A DNA stretch of 40,356 nt. It comes from Pseudomonadota bacterium (GTDB lineage Bacteria; Pseudomonadota; Alphaproteobacteria; Rhodospirillales; Casp-alpha2). Location: positions 1-40,356 of the forward strand of contig JAQBYB010000019.1 in assembly GCA_027624235.1 (NCBI GenBank). Reading direction: 5' to 3'. Numbering within the stretch: position 1 is the stretch's first letter; the number at the start of each line of letters is the position of its first letter. The translations under genes were made by a program, and so were the position numbers. Below, in pieces: positions 1 to 7,191 of the stretch. The notes beneath the pieces were generated by a model, which had not been told where the DNA came from, ran no database searches, and worked only from the letters and a program-made list of their open reading frames with translations.

Positions 1-219
1 GAACTGACCCGTCATGCCGTGCCATCCGTTCTTGCCGGTACGGCTGTCTTGGAAAACATCCCCGGCAACCTTGGTCAGGCCAAGGGCGTCATCAAGTTCT
101 CGATAGGCGAGAAAACCGCCGTCGGAGGTAATCTTGGAACCGTGGAATTCCAGCTTCAGTCGGCGGTCAAAATCGACCCGCAAAGGGGGCTTTTTGCTTT
201 CACCCGCCGGGTGACGTGA
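1..219 (+). CDS. C-terminal end of an unrecognised protein (cut by window edge)
   Basis: The frame is open from base 1 to a TGA at 217-219, giving about 72 residues, so the true start lies upstream of the window. The visible part is rich in small and hydrophobic residues, with alternating stretches such as GVIKFSIG and GTVEFQLQ that would suit beta strands. I see no signal, membrane segment or catalytic motif. The GTG at 19 could be an internal start but has no Shine-Dalgarno sequence. It converges on the copper operon with 138 bp between them, and I see no terminator hairpin in that gap. I do not recognise the family. Confidence 0.5.
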   Translation, partial: ELTRHAVPSVLAGTAVLENIPGNLGQAKGVIKFSIGEKTAVGGNLGTVEFQLQSAVKIDPQRGLFAFTRRVT

Positions 220-357
220 GGTGCGTCTGTTCTGATGTGTGTATGACATTGATTCTTATAGCAGAATCAGCCAAGAATATCACCAAATCTGTGATCTATA
301 TGGGAAATAGGGGTTTATAATGTTCCTTGAAATCTTTGACCACGATTGTGGGGCGAC

Positions 358-816
358 TTATTTCCGCACGATTAATTTGTAGTCAGGCGTTGGGTTGAGC
401 GGGCAGGAATAGACGTACTCGCCCTCCTTTAACTCGATGACATAGTCCTTGGTGGCGCCCATCGTAAGCCCGCCGCCGGAAACGCTCGGCAGCCTGGCCC
501 GGTTGACCAGACCATCGCCCCGTACCCAGAATCCCAATGGATAGGGCACGTTCTTGTTGGCGACCCGGAAGATATACTTGCCGGGCTTGAGATCGAGAAC
601 CTTGGCTTTCGCCAGGCGCTCGGTCCCTGTCTTGGCATTGATCGATTCGCAATCCGATTTCCTGGTAGTGGTGAAGCCACGGTTGATGCCCTTCTCGGAT
701 TCAAGAAACTGGCATGGGGTCTGGGTCAGTTCGATCACGGTGGCTTCCTGGGCCAGACCCGGTCGTGCGATTAAGCCGATGCCGATAATAACGGCGCTAA
801 TAAGCGTTTTTGTCAT
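358..816 (-). CDS. Exported cupredoxin-like protein, last gene of the copper operon
   Basis: This 152-residue protein starts with a signal peptide (hydrophobic TLISAVIIGIGLIA, likely cleavage after GLAQ). The mature part ends in a beta-rich segment typical of cupredoxin folds: a GEYVYSCPLNPTPDY loop followed by a final strand KLIVRK. In a blue-copper site this last loop carries Cys-His-Met. Here the Cys is present but His and Met are missing, so a classical type 1 site is unlikely. Two further Cys (TPCQF and SDCES) might form a disulfide or bind Cu(I). It is the most distal gene of the copper/cytochrome operon, 111 bp after the SCO gene. A periplasmic copper-handling role is inferred from context and fold impression only. 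Confidence 0.7.
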   Translation of the reverse strand: MTKTLISAVIIGIGLIARPGLAQEATVIELTQTPCQFLESEKGINRGFTTTRKSDCESINAKTGTERLAKAKVLDLKPGKYIFRVANKNVPYPLGFWVRGDGLVNRARLPSVSGGGLTMGATKDYVIELKEGEYVYSCPLNPTPDYKLIVRK

Positions 817-927
817 GATGGATACTCTTTCTTCGGCTGGAGGTGAATGAATGACGGGCGACGCGCGCCCAAAATCCGGAGAGATTGCTGCCGTTGGAAT
901 CAGCGAGTAGGGAACGGGGCCACATTC

Positions 928-1635
928 TTAGAACAACTCCCGAAGTTTGTCCCAGAGTCCTAGTTTCTGTTTCTTTTTCGCCGTGTGCGCATCGTTGGTG
1001 AGAGCGTTGATGAAAAGCACCAGGTTGGTCGGCTTGAATTTCAGACCGTGGAAATTGGATCGCCAGCGTCCTTCCATGTCGATCACGTGCGTGACGACGC
1101 TATGAACCTGATAACCGCCATCTACTTCCATGAATTTGTGGCCGAATTTTTCCACCAGTTCCCGCGTCGCCGCGAGCCGATCCGGGCCGCTGGTGAGAAA
1201 CATCCAGTTTACAGGGTCCAGGCCGTGCGCCGAGCCGTATTTCCGCATGACTTCGGGCGTATCATTCTTCGGATCGGTGGTGATGGTGACGAACCGCACC
1301 AGATCACGCATGGGTGTCCGGTTGATCATTTCTTGAATTTCGGCGATGCGTTCCGTGTGCAGCGGGCAGACATCCGGGCAGTTCGTGTAGATGAAATGAA
1401 GGACGACGACTTTGCCCCGCAGATCGGCCATGCTGACGGTTCGGCCCTCGGAATCCTGGAGCGTGAAATCCGGCGCTTCCTTGTCGAGGGGCTGGAAGTA
1501 TTTTTCCTTCTTGTGTAGCTGGGTCTCAAGATTCTTTAACGAGTGGGCGGATACCGAAGACGCCCCCATCAGAAGAAGGAGTGCCCCGAGTCCCAGTGAA
1601 ATCATGTGTCTCATCGTCTGTTTCCCCATATTCAT
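928..1635 (-). CDS. SCO1/SenC-family copper chaperone
   Basis: SCO/SenC proteins carry copper to the CuA site of cytochrome c oxidase or act as periplasmic thiol reductases. This 235-residue protein has an N-terminal hydrophobic export signal (SLGLGALLLLMGASSVSA). It then has a thioredoxin-like fold with the copper motif CPDVCP (Cys86 and Cys90) and the distal His in YQVHSVVTH (about residue 178), which is the complete Cys-Cys-His set. The open frame could begin at 1728, but that would lie deep inside the upstream tlpA-like gene. I chose the ATG at 1635 because it overlaps the upstream TGA as ATGA, a translational-coupling arrangement. The gene sits in the periplasmic copper operon downstream of the TlpA-like thioredoxin, which could reduce its CxxxC pair. 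Confidence 0.92.
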   Translation of the reverse strand: MNMGKQTMRHMISLGLGALLLLMGASSVSAHSLKNLETQLHKKEKYFQPLDKEAPDFTLQDSEGRTVSMADLRGKVVVLHFIYTNCPDVCPLHTERIAEIQEMINRTPMRDLVRFVTITTDPKNDTPEVMRKYGSAHGLDPVNWMFLTSGPDRLAATRELVEKFGHKFMEVDGGYQVHSVVTHVIDMEGRWRSNFHGLKFKPTNLVLFINALTNDAHTAKKKQKLGLWDKLRELF

Positions 1636-2291
1636 TGCCGTGCCGAGCGTTTTACGGACTGGCCACGGGTCTTGTCCGGCTTGTTGATCTGCTTGCGAAG
1701 GAAGGAGATCATCTCCGGGGTGTCCCACTCGGCAGGGCCGACGAGCCTGCCGATTTCACGACCATCGTTGTCGATCAGAAGCGTGGTGGGAAGGCCAACG
1801 ACTTTCAGCGTCCGCGTCGCCTTTAACGCGCTGTCAATGTAGGTCTTGAGGTTCTTGATGGCGATTTCGTTATAGAATTTATTGACCGCTTCCACGCCTC
1901 CTCGGTCGATCGAGAGCGCGACGACCTCGAAATCCGGCCCACCGAGTTTTGCCTGAAGGCGGTCGAGTGTCGGCATCTCACGGCGGCACGGAACGCACCA
2001 GGTGGCCCAGATGTTCAGGAGAACCAGCTTTCCTTGAAAGTCGGAGAGGGTTAGCGCGCGTGCCTCTCCGTCCAAGAACCGAAGCTCAGGAAGCGTGCGT
2101 GGCTCGTCCAGAAGTGGGAAGCTGAATTCCGTTCCCGTGGACGGTTTGGCCTCCACCGCAACCGGGGCCGGTTGGGCCTCGGGGTTGGGTGGTGCATAAA
2201 ACCAGTACTTGGCCACAACGAGGGGTATCAGCACTAGGGCAGCCAACGCACTCGCCGCAGTCACCACCTTGCGAACTTTTGTAAAATTCAT
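1632..2291 (-). CDS. TlpA-like membrane-anchored thioredoxin
   Basis: This 219-residue protein has an uncleaved-looking N-terminal membrane segment (residues 10-30) followed by a Pro/Ala-rich linker and a periplasmic thioredoxin fold. The active site is WCVPC (Cys99, Cys102), with the cis-Pro loop GLPTT near residue 165. TlpA/ResA/CcmG-type proteins reduce disulfides in apocytochromes c or in copper chaperones. The neighbours are two c-type cytochromes and an SCO protein that starts inside its stop codon, so reduction of the SCO or of cytochrome CxxCH cysteines is the likely job. The C-terminal tail (KPDKTRGQSVKRSARQ) is basic and probably disordered. Confidence 0.9.
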   Translation of the reverse strand: MNFTKVRKVVTAASALAALVLIPLVVAKYWFYAPPNPEAQPAPVAVEAKPSTGTEFSFPLLDEPRTLPELRFLDGEARALTLSDFQGKLVLLNIWATWCVPCRREMPTLDRLQAKLGGPDFEVVALSIDRGGVEAVNKFYNEIAIKNLKTYIDSALKATRTLKVVGLPTTLLIDNDGREIGRLVGPAEWDTPEMISFLRKQINKPDKTRGQSVKRSARQ

Positions 2292-2340
2292 GCTCGCGCG
2301 CCTTCACATACTGTCGTTGCCCCAGAGCCCATCCAATCCC

Positions 2341-2856
2341 TCATTGCTCATACGCCTCATTCATTCGGTCCTGGCGGGTCCGTGCTTTCGGCGGCCACGA
2401 TGTCTTGATGTAGGAAAGAACGGCCCAAACCTGTTCATCCGATAGTACGCCTTCGAAGGCCGGCATATCGCTCTTATATCCGACGGGCGCGAGCGGTGGC
2501 TTCATGCCATTCTTGGTGAGGCGGAACAAAACCTTGTCCGGGTGGTGCCAGGTGTGACCCGCCTCGTCGTGAGGCGGTGCTGGAAGCTTGCCGTCGGGCT
2601 TGCGGGTTTGCCATTCCGGCTGTCCCTCCAGCTTGGCGCCGTGGCAGGACGCACAGTTTTGTTGGTAGACCGCTTGGCCCATGGCGACCTGTTCCGGATT
2701 GCCTGGGTTTGCGCCGACAACCGACGCCATTGGCCAATTCAGAGTGACGGCGGCACCGAGGCCAGCGGCAGCCACTCCTGACACAACGGCCATCACTACG
2801 AGCTTGCGGCGCTTCTGCGAGGCGCGGTCGGAAGATGGGGGGCGTTGATCGGACAT
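2341..2856 (-). CDS. Membrane-anchored monohaem cytochrome c
   Basis: The 171-residue protein has a basic N-terminus, one hydrophobic segment (about 19-40) and a single haem site NCASCH (Cys68, Cys71, His72). A Met in DMPAFEGVL is the likely sixth ligand, and WAVLSYIKTSWPP is the usual C-terminal helix. A His-rich stretch HDEAGHTWHHPD lies between haem motif and Met ligand and could bind metal. The gene follows the 45-residue membrane peptide by 1 bp and precedes the TlpA-like gene. A close paralogue lies at 35131-35613, sharing the segment from haem motif to C-terminus but differing in the anchor. Likely an electron carrier for the copper oxidase or the respiratory chain; the partner is inferred. 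Confidence 0.9.
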   Translation of the reverse strand: MSDQRPPSSDRASQKRRKLVVMAVVSGVAAAGLGAAVTLNWPMASVVGANPGNPEQVAMGQAVYQQNCASCHGAKLEGQPEWQTRKPDGKLPAPPHDEAGHTWHHPDKVLFRLTKNGMKPPLAPVGYKSDMPAFEGVLSDEQVWAVLSYIKTSWPPKARTRQDRMNEAYEQ

Positions 2857-2857
2857 G

Positions 2858-2995
2858 CTAGCCGTCCCGGCGTCCCGTAAAGAACAGGTACTTGATGAGT
2901 GCCGCCACGCCCAAGAACAGCAGCAGGGTGATCAGAATACCGAACCCGCCCATGAACCAGCCACCCATCATGCCGCTATCCATCATGTTGTTCAT
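2858..2995 (-). CDS. 45-residue Met-rich single-span membrane peptide
   Basis: This short gene runs from ATG at 2995 to TAG at 2858-2860. The N-terminus is Met/Gly-rich (MNNMMDSGMMGGWFMGGFG, six Met in the first 15 residues). A hydrophobic span follows (ILITLLLFLGVAALIKYLFF), then a basic tail TGRRDG. The cytochrome ATG begins 1 bp after its stop, and it begins 27 bp after the upstream cytochrome c2 gene, so it sits tightly inside the operon. A purine-rich GAAGGG lies about 11 bases before the ATG. The pattern recalls the small Met-rich membrane proteins found beside multicopper oxidases, but the SHOCT tail of such proteins is absent. A role in binding Cu(I) or tethering partners is inference. 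Confidence 0.75.
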   Translation of the reverse strand: MNNMMDSGMMGGWFMGGFGILITLLLFLGVAALIKYLFFTGRRDG

Positions 2996-3022
2996 CGTTG
3001 CGAAATCCCTTCTTTCTATGCT

Positions 3023-3715
3023 TCAGCATTTCTCTTTTATAAATGGGCTGATCTCCGCCGGAGAAGCGAACACCAGAGAAGCACGGTCACCCCTCATGCC
3101 GCCATCAACCAGCATGGGCCGTCTTTTCGGCGGGCCTTTCGCGCTTCCATCGGTCTTCAGGCGAAGATTAAACTCCCAGAATTTGATGGTTTCTCCGTTC
3201 GCCATCTTTAAGTGGTAGGTGTCCCGACAGTGGTTGAGCGCCGTCACCTGATTGCCGGGCGGCGGGTCCGAGAGATCGACGGGGTCGGCCCCGGTTTCGA
3301 CCCCAGTCGATGCCTGCCCGCCTCCCGAGGCGAGTTGTTTCAAGTAAGCGACGATGTCCCGGCGCTCAGTCGCTTTGTCCAGGCCGCGTATTTTCATCAA
3401 GGTGCCGGGTATCAGCGACTGCGGATCGCGCATCCACGAATCCAGCGTCTTATCGTTCCAGATGATTCCAGAGTTCTTGATTTTCTCTGAATAGCGGCCA
3501 AAATTTTCGATGGCGCCGGCTTTCCTGCCAAAAATGTTCGCAAGGCTTGGGCCGGTCTTGTGCAGACCGGGTTCCGCCGAATGGCATGAGACGCAGGTCA
3601 AAAAAGCTTTTTTTCCGCGTTCGGCATCGCCGGCGGCCATAGCCCCGGACGTACCCAAAAAGAGACCAGCAACAGCGGCAAGTGCGCTGAGAGCGAGATA
3701 ATTTTTATCCTTCAT
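3023..3715 (-). CDS. Cytochrome c2-like protein with a novel-looking C-terminal extension
   Basis: The 230-residue protein has a signal peptide (LALSALAAVAGLFLGTSGAMA). A class I cytochrome c domain follows, with CVSCH (Cys41, Cys44, His45), a Pro-rich HKTGPSLANIFGR segment and the Met ligand in IPGTLMKIRGL. After about residue 128 a Gly/Pro linker leads to roughly 75 extra residues with two Cys (NHCRDTYHL and the final KEKC), containing WEFNLRLKTDGSAKGPP. That extension is not part of ordinary cytochrome c2. I start at 3715 because AGAGG lies just upstream; an upstream ATG at 3748 would run into the oxidase gene. The gene is 16 bp downstream of the multicopper oxidase, so it may exchange electrons with it. 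Confidence 0.88.
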   Translation of the reverse strand: MKDKNYLALSALAAVAGLFLGTSGAMAAGDAERGKKAFLTCVSCHSAEPGLHKTGPSLANIFGRKAGAIENFGRYSEKIKNSGIIWNDKTLDSWMRDPQSLIPGTLMKIRGLDKATERRDIVAYLKQLASGGGQASTGVETGADPVDLSDPPPGNQVTALNHCRDTYHLKMANGETIKFWEFNLRLKTDGSAKGPPKRRPMLVDGGMRGDRASLVFASPAEISPFIKEKC

Positions 3716-3731
3716 TTTAACCTCTTTCCTT

Positions 3732-5168
3732 TTACGAGACCCGGACAATGCCCATCATGCCGGCGGCTAGGTGTTCGGCGATATGGCAGTGGAACATCCA
3801 GTCGCCGGGGTTATCCGCCACGAACGCAATATCGGCGGCCTCACGCGGTGCGATCAGAACGGTGTCCTGCCACTCGCGGTATCGTGTCTTCCTCCCGTTC
3901 CGCGCGATCACCCGGAACGAGTGGCCGTGCAGGTGGATCGGGTGATACCAGGCGGTCTCGTTCCGCAGGGTCAAGACATGGGAGCGGCCCCGCTCCAGTT
4001 TCAGCAATGGCTCCATGACCGGCCCTTCGAAAGCGACGCCGTTGATCGTCCACATTCCTTTGCCGCTCATCATCCGGCCCATCATGCCGCCCATCATACC
4101 GCCACCACCCATCATGCCGCCCGACATGCCACTCATCATTCCGCCACGGAAGGCGATCTCGTGGCGCAAGGCGCGCTCAATACCCGGTTCCGGCATGGTA
4201 TTCACCGGCAGGCGAATGGATGATGTGAGCGGGCTGTTCCGCAAAGGCGGCTTATCCGAATAGACAACGTCGATCAGTTTGTAGGTCTGGGACGGGTAGA
4301 ACCTATCGACGACGGGAAATGAGTTTTTCGGCTCGTTCGTCATATCGATAACGAGGTCAACTCGCATCGCCGGTCCCAGGACAATTCGCCCGCCCGGAGG
4401 TTCGTGAGGCTCCACCGGTTGACCATCGTAGGCGATGATGCGCGGCCGGTGGCCTCCGAAGTCCAGTCCAAATATCCGCGCGTTGGTGGTGTTGATAAGG
4501 CGTAGCCGTATGCGTTCGCCGGCTCGAACTTGGAAAGCGTCCGGCACCCGACCGTTGATCGTTACCGTGTTACCCAAGCGGCCGGCCATGCCGGCATCCA
4601 TGCGATTGCCAAAATCGTCCGAAATCGCAGCGTTGGACGTGAGCCGCCAGTCATCGAGTACCCAGGTTATGTCTCGGTCCACCTCTATCGGTTCACGCTC
4701 TTCGACGATCATTGGGCCGGAGAGTCCACGGCCGATTTGCTCCGCGCTGTTCGAATGCGGGTGGTACCAATAGGCCCCGGCATCCGGGACATCGAACTCG
4801 TAGGTAAAAGTCTCGCCGGGCATGATCGGCTTTTGGGTCACATGCGGGACACCATCCATGGCGTTCGGCATTCTGAGGCCGTGCGAGTGGACCGTCGTCT
4901 CTTCGTCGAGCCGGTTCTCGACGATGAACTTAAGACGCTCGCCTTGGCGTGCCCGAATTTCAGGTCCCGGCACTTGTCCGTTATATGACCATACGCTTGT
5001 GTTGGGATGCGCCTTTCCGGCCAGGGCGACACGGGCGGGTTCCGCCCTGAGCAGAAATTCCGTCTTCTTTGGCGCGGCAAGCAGTGATCGGACCGGCATC
5101 GAGGCCGCAAGGGAAAAGCTTAGCCCCGCCTTCAATGCGGATCGGCGGGAAACAATTGTATTTAGCAT
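3732..5168 (-). CDS. Tat-exported Met-rich multicopper oxidase (CopA/CueO-like)
   Basis: This 478-residue three-domain multicopper oxidase has a twin-arginine signal (SRRSALKAG, RR at 8-9). All copper motifs are present: HSHG (His94, His96), WYHPH (His136, His138), HPIHLHGH (409-416) and HCHIAEH with Met471. It should therefore hold the type 1 and trinuclear centres and reduce O2 to water. Residues 344-372 hold 12 Met in a Gly/Ser background, as in the Met-rich inserts of CueO/PcoA-type cuprous oxidases that capture Cu(I). The start is the ATG at 5168, with AAGGAG about 10 bases upstream; the longer frame to 5273 has no such support. It is the major enzyme of the operon. Periplasmic Cu(I) oxidation is most likely; oxidation of another metal cannot be excluded. 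Confidence 0.93.
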   Translation of the reverse strand: MLNTIVSRRSALKAGLSFSLAASMPVRSLLAAPKKTEFLLRAEPARVALAGKAHPNTSVWSYNGQVPGPEIRARQGERLKFIVENRLDEETTVHSHGLRMPNAMDGVPHVTQKPIMPGETFTYEFDVPDAGAYWYHPHSNSAEQIGRGLSGPMIVEEREPIEVDRDITWVLDDWRLTSNAAISDDFGNRMDAGMAGRLGNTVTINGRVPDAFQVRAGERIRLRLINTTNARIFGLDFGGHRPRIIAYDGQPVEPHEPPGGRIVLGPAMRVDLVIDMTNEPKNSFPVVDRFYPSQTYKLIDVVYSDKPPLRNSPLTSSIRLPVNTMPEPGIERALRHEIAFRGGMMSGMSGGMMGGGGMMGGMMGRMMSGKGMWTINGVAFEGPVMEPLLKLERGRSHVLTLRNETAWYHPIHLHGHSFRVIARNGRKTRYREWQDTVLIAPREAADIAFVADNPGDWMFHCHIAEHLAAGMMGIVRVS

Positions 5169-5318
5169 TCGAACGATTCTCCTTCCAACAGCACCCCCAT
5201 GGCGCGGGACCGGCCAACATGCGGCCCCACTCCATGGAAAAACCGGCCCAAGGCACCAAATGGGGCCGGGCAAACAACGCCGGCAGTTCCCTATGGGAAC
5301 GACCGCCGAACATTTTAC

Positions 5319-5666
5319 TTAGATGGAGAGTCGGGGAGGATAGGGATCGGGTGTAATGGATAGCCCAGCATTGGCGGTTGGGATTGACCTTAAATGCGTG
5401 TTCGGCAGAGGCCTTTCGAACTTCGACGTTTCAAGAACAACCCCTGTGAGGCCGACGCAAAAGACGGTCGGGCAGAGCATGCTCATGGCGGGTAGGGTGC
5501 CGCAACCATCGCAGCCATCCGGTGTCGGAGTGTCAGCGTCCCCCGTCCAAGGGACCGGCGAAGCCGTGGCGGAGAGCGCCATCGCGGTTCCCTGCATCGG
5601 CAAGCCGACCACGAAGGAAAGCACCAGCAAAGTCGCGCAAACACGCTGAAACAAAAGCCTATTCAT
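5319..5666 (-). CDS. Small exported Cys-rich protein, first gene of the copper operon
   Basis: This 115-residue protein has a signal peptide (LLVLSFVVGLPMQGTAMA). A central segment contains four Cys (DGCDGCGTLPAMSMLCPTVFCVG), that is a CxxC and a CxxxxC pair with nearby Met, suitable for binding soft metal or forming disulfides. The C-terminus is Pro-rich (TPDPYPPRLSI). It lies about 150 bp upstream of the oxidase ATG, in the same orientation. Small Cys/Met proteins of this kind are common at the head of copper-resistance operons, but I do not recognise a named family. I searched the 112 bp upstream by eye for a CueR-type dyad and found none. Confidence 0.7.
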   Translation of the reverse strand: MNRLLFQRVCATLLVLSFVVGLPMQGTAMALSATASPVPWTGDADTPTPDGCDGCGTLPAMSMLCPTVFCVGLTGVVLETSKFERPLPNTHLRSIPTANAGLSITPDPYPPRLSI

Positions 5667-5778
5667 AGCTTAATGGCGTAGCATAGGTCGGGACTATCAT
5701 CAAGAACCCATTGTTCAACCTGAAGCGGGACCGGAACCCAGACCGGGGCGCCCGCCGCTTTTGCGTGGCCGGATGTGT

Positions 5779-6165
5779 TCAGGAAATCTCGTCGCGCCAG
5801 TTGCTTGAGCCCAGCAATGCCGATAAATCCTTCAGCCGATTCTGCCAGATTTCGAGATCGTCGGGATCGGCGTCTTCGTCTTTATCCTTGATCAGCTTTT
5901 CGTGCAGGGCGACTTGGGCTTCGACGATGCCGATGACCTCTTCCAGGTGCGGCTCGGTGATGGCGTTGATGGCCAGCTTGCCGTCGAACAGCATATCGGC
6001 GCGTTCCATCATCGGCAGTTCTTCGAGCCGTTCATCCAACGCCTTCCATTGCGCATACCATTCGTTGTACACCGAACCAGCGGGCGCGTTCTTGCCCGCC
6101 AGGTTTTCGTCCAGGTATCCCATGATCGACATGAACTCGTGGACCGAGAATTCCAGTTTTTCCAA
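5779..6165 (-). CDS. Conserved-looking acidic helical protein, TTG start
   Basis: This 128-residue protein has no signal or membrane segment. It is acidic, with long predicted helices rich in Glu/Leu, and includes a KDEDADPDD run before the C-terminal helix. The frame opens at TTG (6163-6165), preceded by GAAGGA at about 10 bases spacing, which supports the rare start. An internal ATG 11 codons later is the alternative. It is divergent from the NlpC/P60 gene, and 112 bp separate its stop from the first copper-operon gene. I do not recognise the family. Confidence 0.65.
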   Translation of the reverse strand: MEKLEFSVHEFMSIMGYLDENLAGKNAPAGSVYNEWYAQWKALDERLEELPMMERADMLFDGKLAINAITEPHLEEVIGIVEAQVALHEKLIKDKDEDADPDDLEIWQNRLKDLSALLGSSNWRDEIS

Positions 6166-6267
6166 GGGTCGGTTCCTTCAGATTTGAGAATATCTTCGGC
6201 GTTTCATAAAGGATTGTAGGCGTATGCTCAACCTTGGATCGAGATTAGCCATTAAAAGGACCGGACC

Positions 6268-7191
6268 ATGAGCCCCGCCGATCTAAACGATAGCGTCACA
6301 ACTCCCCCCTTGGGCCCCCCTCTGGACCCCCCTCTGGACCCTCGTGTTCATCCCTATCGCGGCGATATTGCCGCCGATTTTCTGGAAGGCCGGGTGGCGG
6401 CCAAAGCCTTCGTTGCCGGCAAATTGCGTCGTCTCGGCGCCGCGTTCGCGCCGGTGATGAGCAAACCGGTGTTTTCCCAGTTCACCGCCGGCGACCTTCA
6501 GGCCAGCGAATTGCTGTTCGGCGAAGATTTCACCGTATTCGAGGATACCGGCGGCTGGTCCTGGGGCCAGTGCGGGCATGACGGATATGTCGGCTACGTG
6601 CGTTCCAAGGATCTGTTCGGTAACTTGCCGGCACCGACCCATTGGGTCAGCGCCGCCCGGTCGCTGGTGTTTCCCGATAACAAGGGCGAATACCCGGCCA
6701 CCATGAGCCTGAGCATGACCGCCAAGGTCGCCGTCGAAACCGTCGAGGGGGACTACGCCAAGCTGCTTTCGGGCGGCTGGATGTTTGCCAGGCATCTGGC
6801 GGCGTTGGGTGAAACCCGGCCCGATTTTGTCGCCCTCGCCCAGATATTTACCCGCGTGCCTTATTTGTGGGGCGGCCGTGGCGGCATGGGCATCGATTGT
6901 TCCGGCCTGATCCAGGTGCCGCTGGCCGCCACCGGCGTCCCTGTGCCTCGCGATTCAGACCAGCAGGCGGATGCCATTGGCGAGGATATCCCCATCCCTG
7001 AGGATATTTCGGCGCTGCACCCCGGCGATATCGTCTATTTCCCCGGTCACGTCGGCATTCACCTGGGCGCCGGCGCGCTGTTGCATGCCTCCAGCCATGA
7101 AATGATGGTCGCCACCCATTCACTGTCCGAGGTGGTGGCCCGCATGGTTGAGCGTCACGGCAAGGGCATCACCCGGGTGCGCAGGCTTTAG
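6268..7191 (+). CDS. NlpC/P60-family cell-wall hydrolase with SH3-like N-terminal region
   Basis: NlpC/P60 enzymes are cysteine peptidases that cut gamma-D-glutamyl-diaminopimelate bonds in peptidoglycan. Residues about 185-305 carry the catalytic Cys in DCSGL (Cys211), the His in GHVGIHLG (His261) and a polar third residue near LLHASSHE (His273). Residues 70-180 read as two SH3-like modules (WSWGQCGHDGYVGYV is typical), the usual targeting part. The N-terminus is a short Pro-rich repeat (GPPLDPPLDP) encoded by a small tandem duplication. There is no classical signal peptide, as in many alphaproteobacterial C40 peptidases of this layout. AAGGA precedes the ATG. Its stop overlaps the tail of the converging glycosyltransferase gene by 4 bp. 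Confidence 0.9.
   Translation: MSPADLNDSVTTPPLGPPLDPPLDPRVHPYRGDIAADFLEGRVAAKAFVAGKLRRLGAAFAPVMSKPVFSQFTAGDLQASELLFGEDFTVFEDTGGWSWGQCGHDGYVGYVRSKDLFGNLPAPTHWVSAARSLVFPDNKGEYPATMSLSMTAKVAVETVEGDYAKLLSGGWMFARHLAALGETRPDFVALAQIFTRVPYLWGGRGGMGIDCSGLIQVPLAATGVPVPRDSDQQADAIGEDIPIPEDISALHPGDIVYFPGHVGIHLGAGALLHASSHEMMVATHSLSEVVARMVERHGKGITRVRRL

Noticed and set aside
1636..1728. Longer SCO protein starting at 1728
   Set aside because: It would overlap the tlpA-like gene by 97 bp; the ATGA overlap start precedes a proper signal peptide.
5667..5778. CueR/MerR-type operator before the copper operon
   Set aside because: No convincing dyad with the spacing expected of MerR-family promoters could be found by eye.
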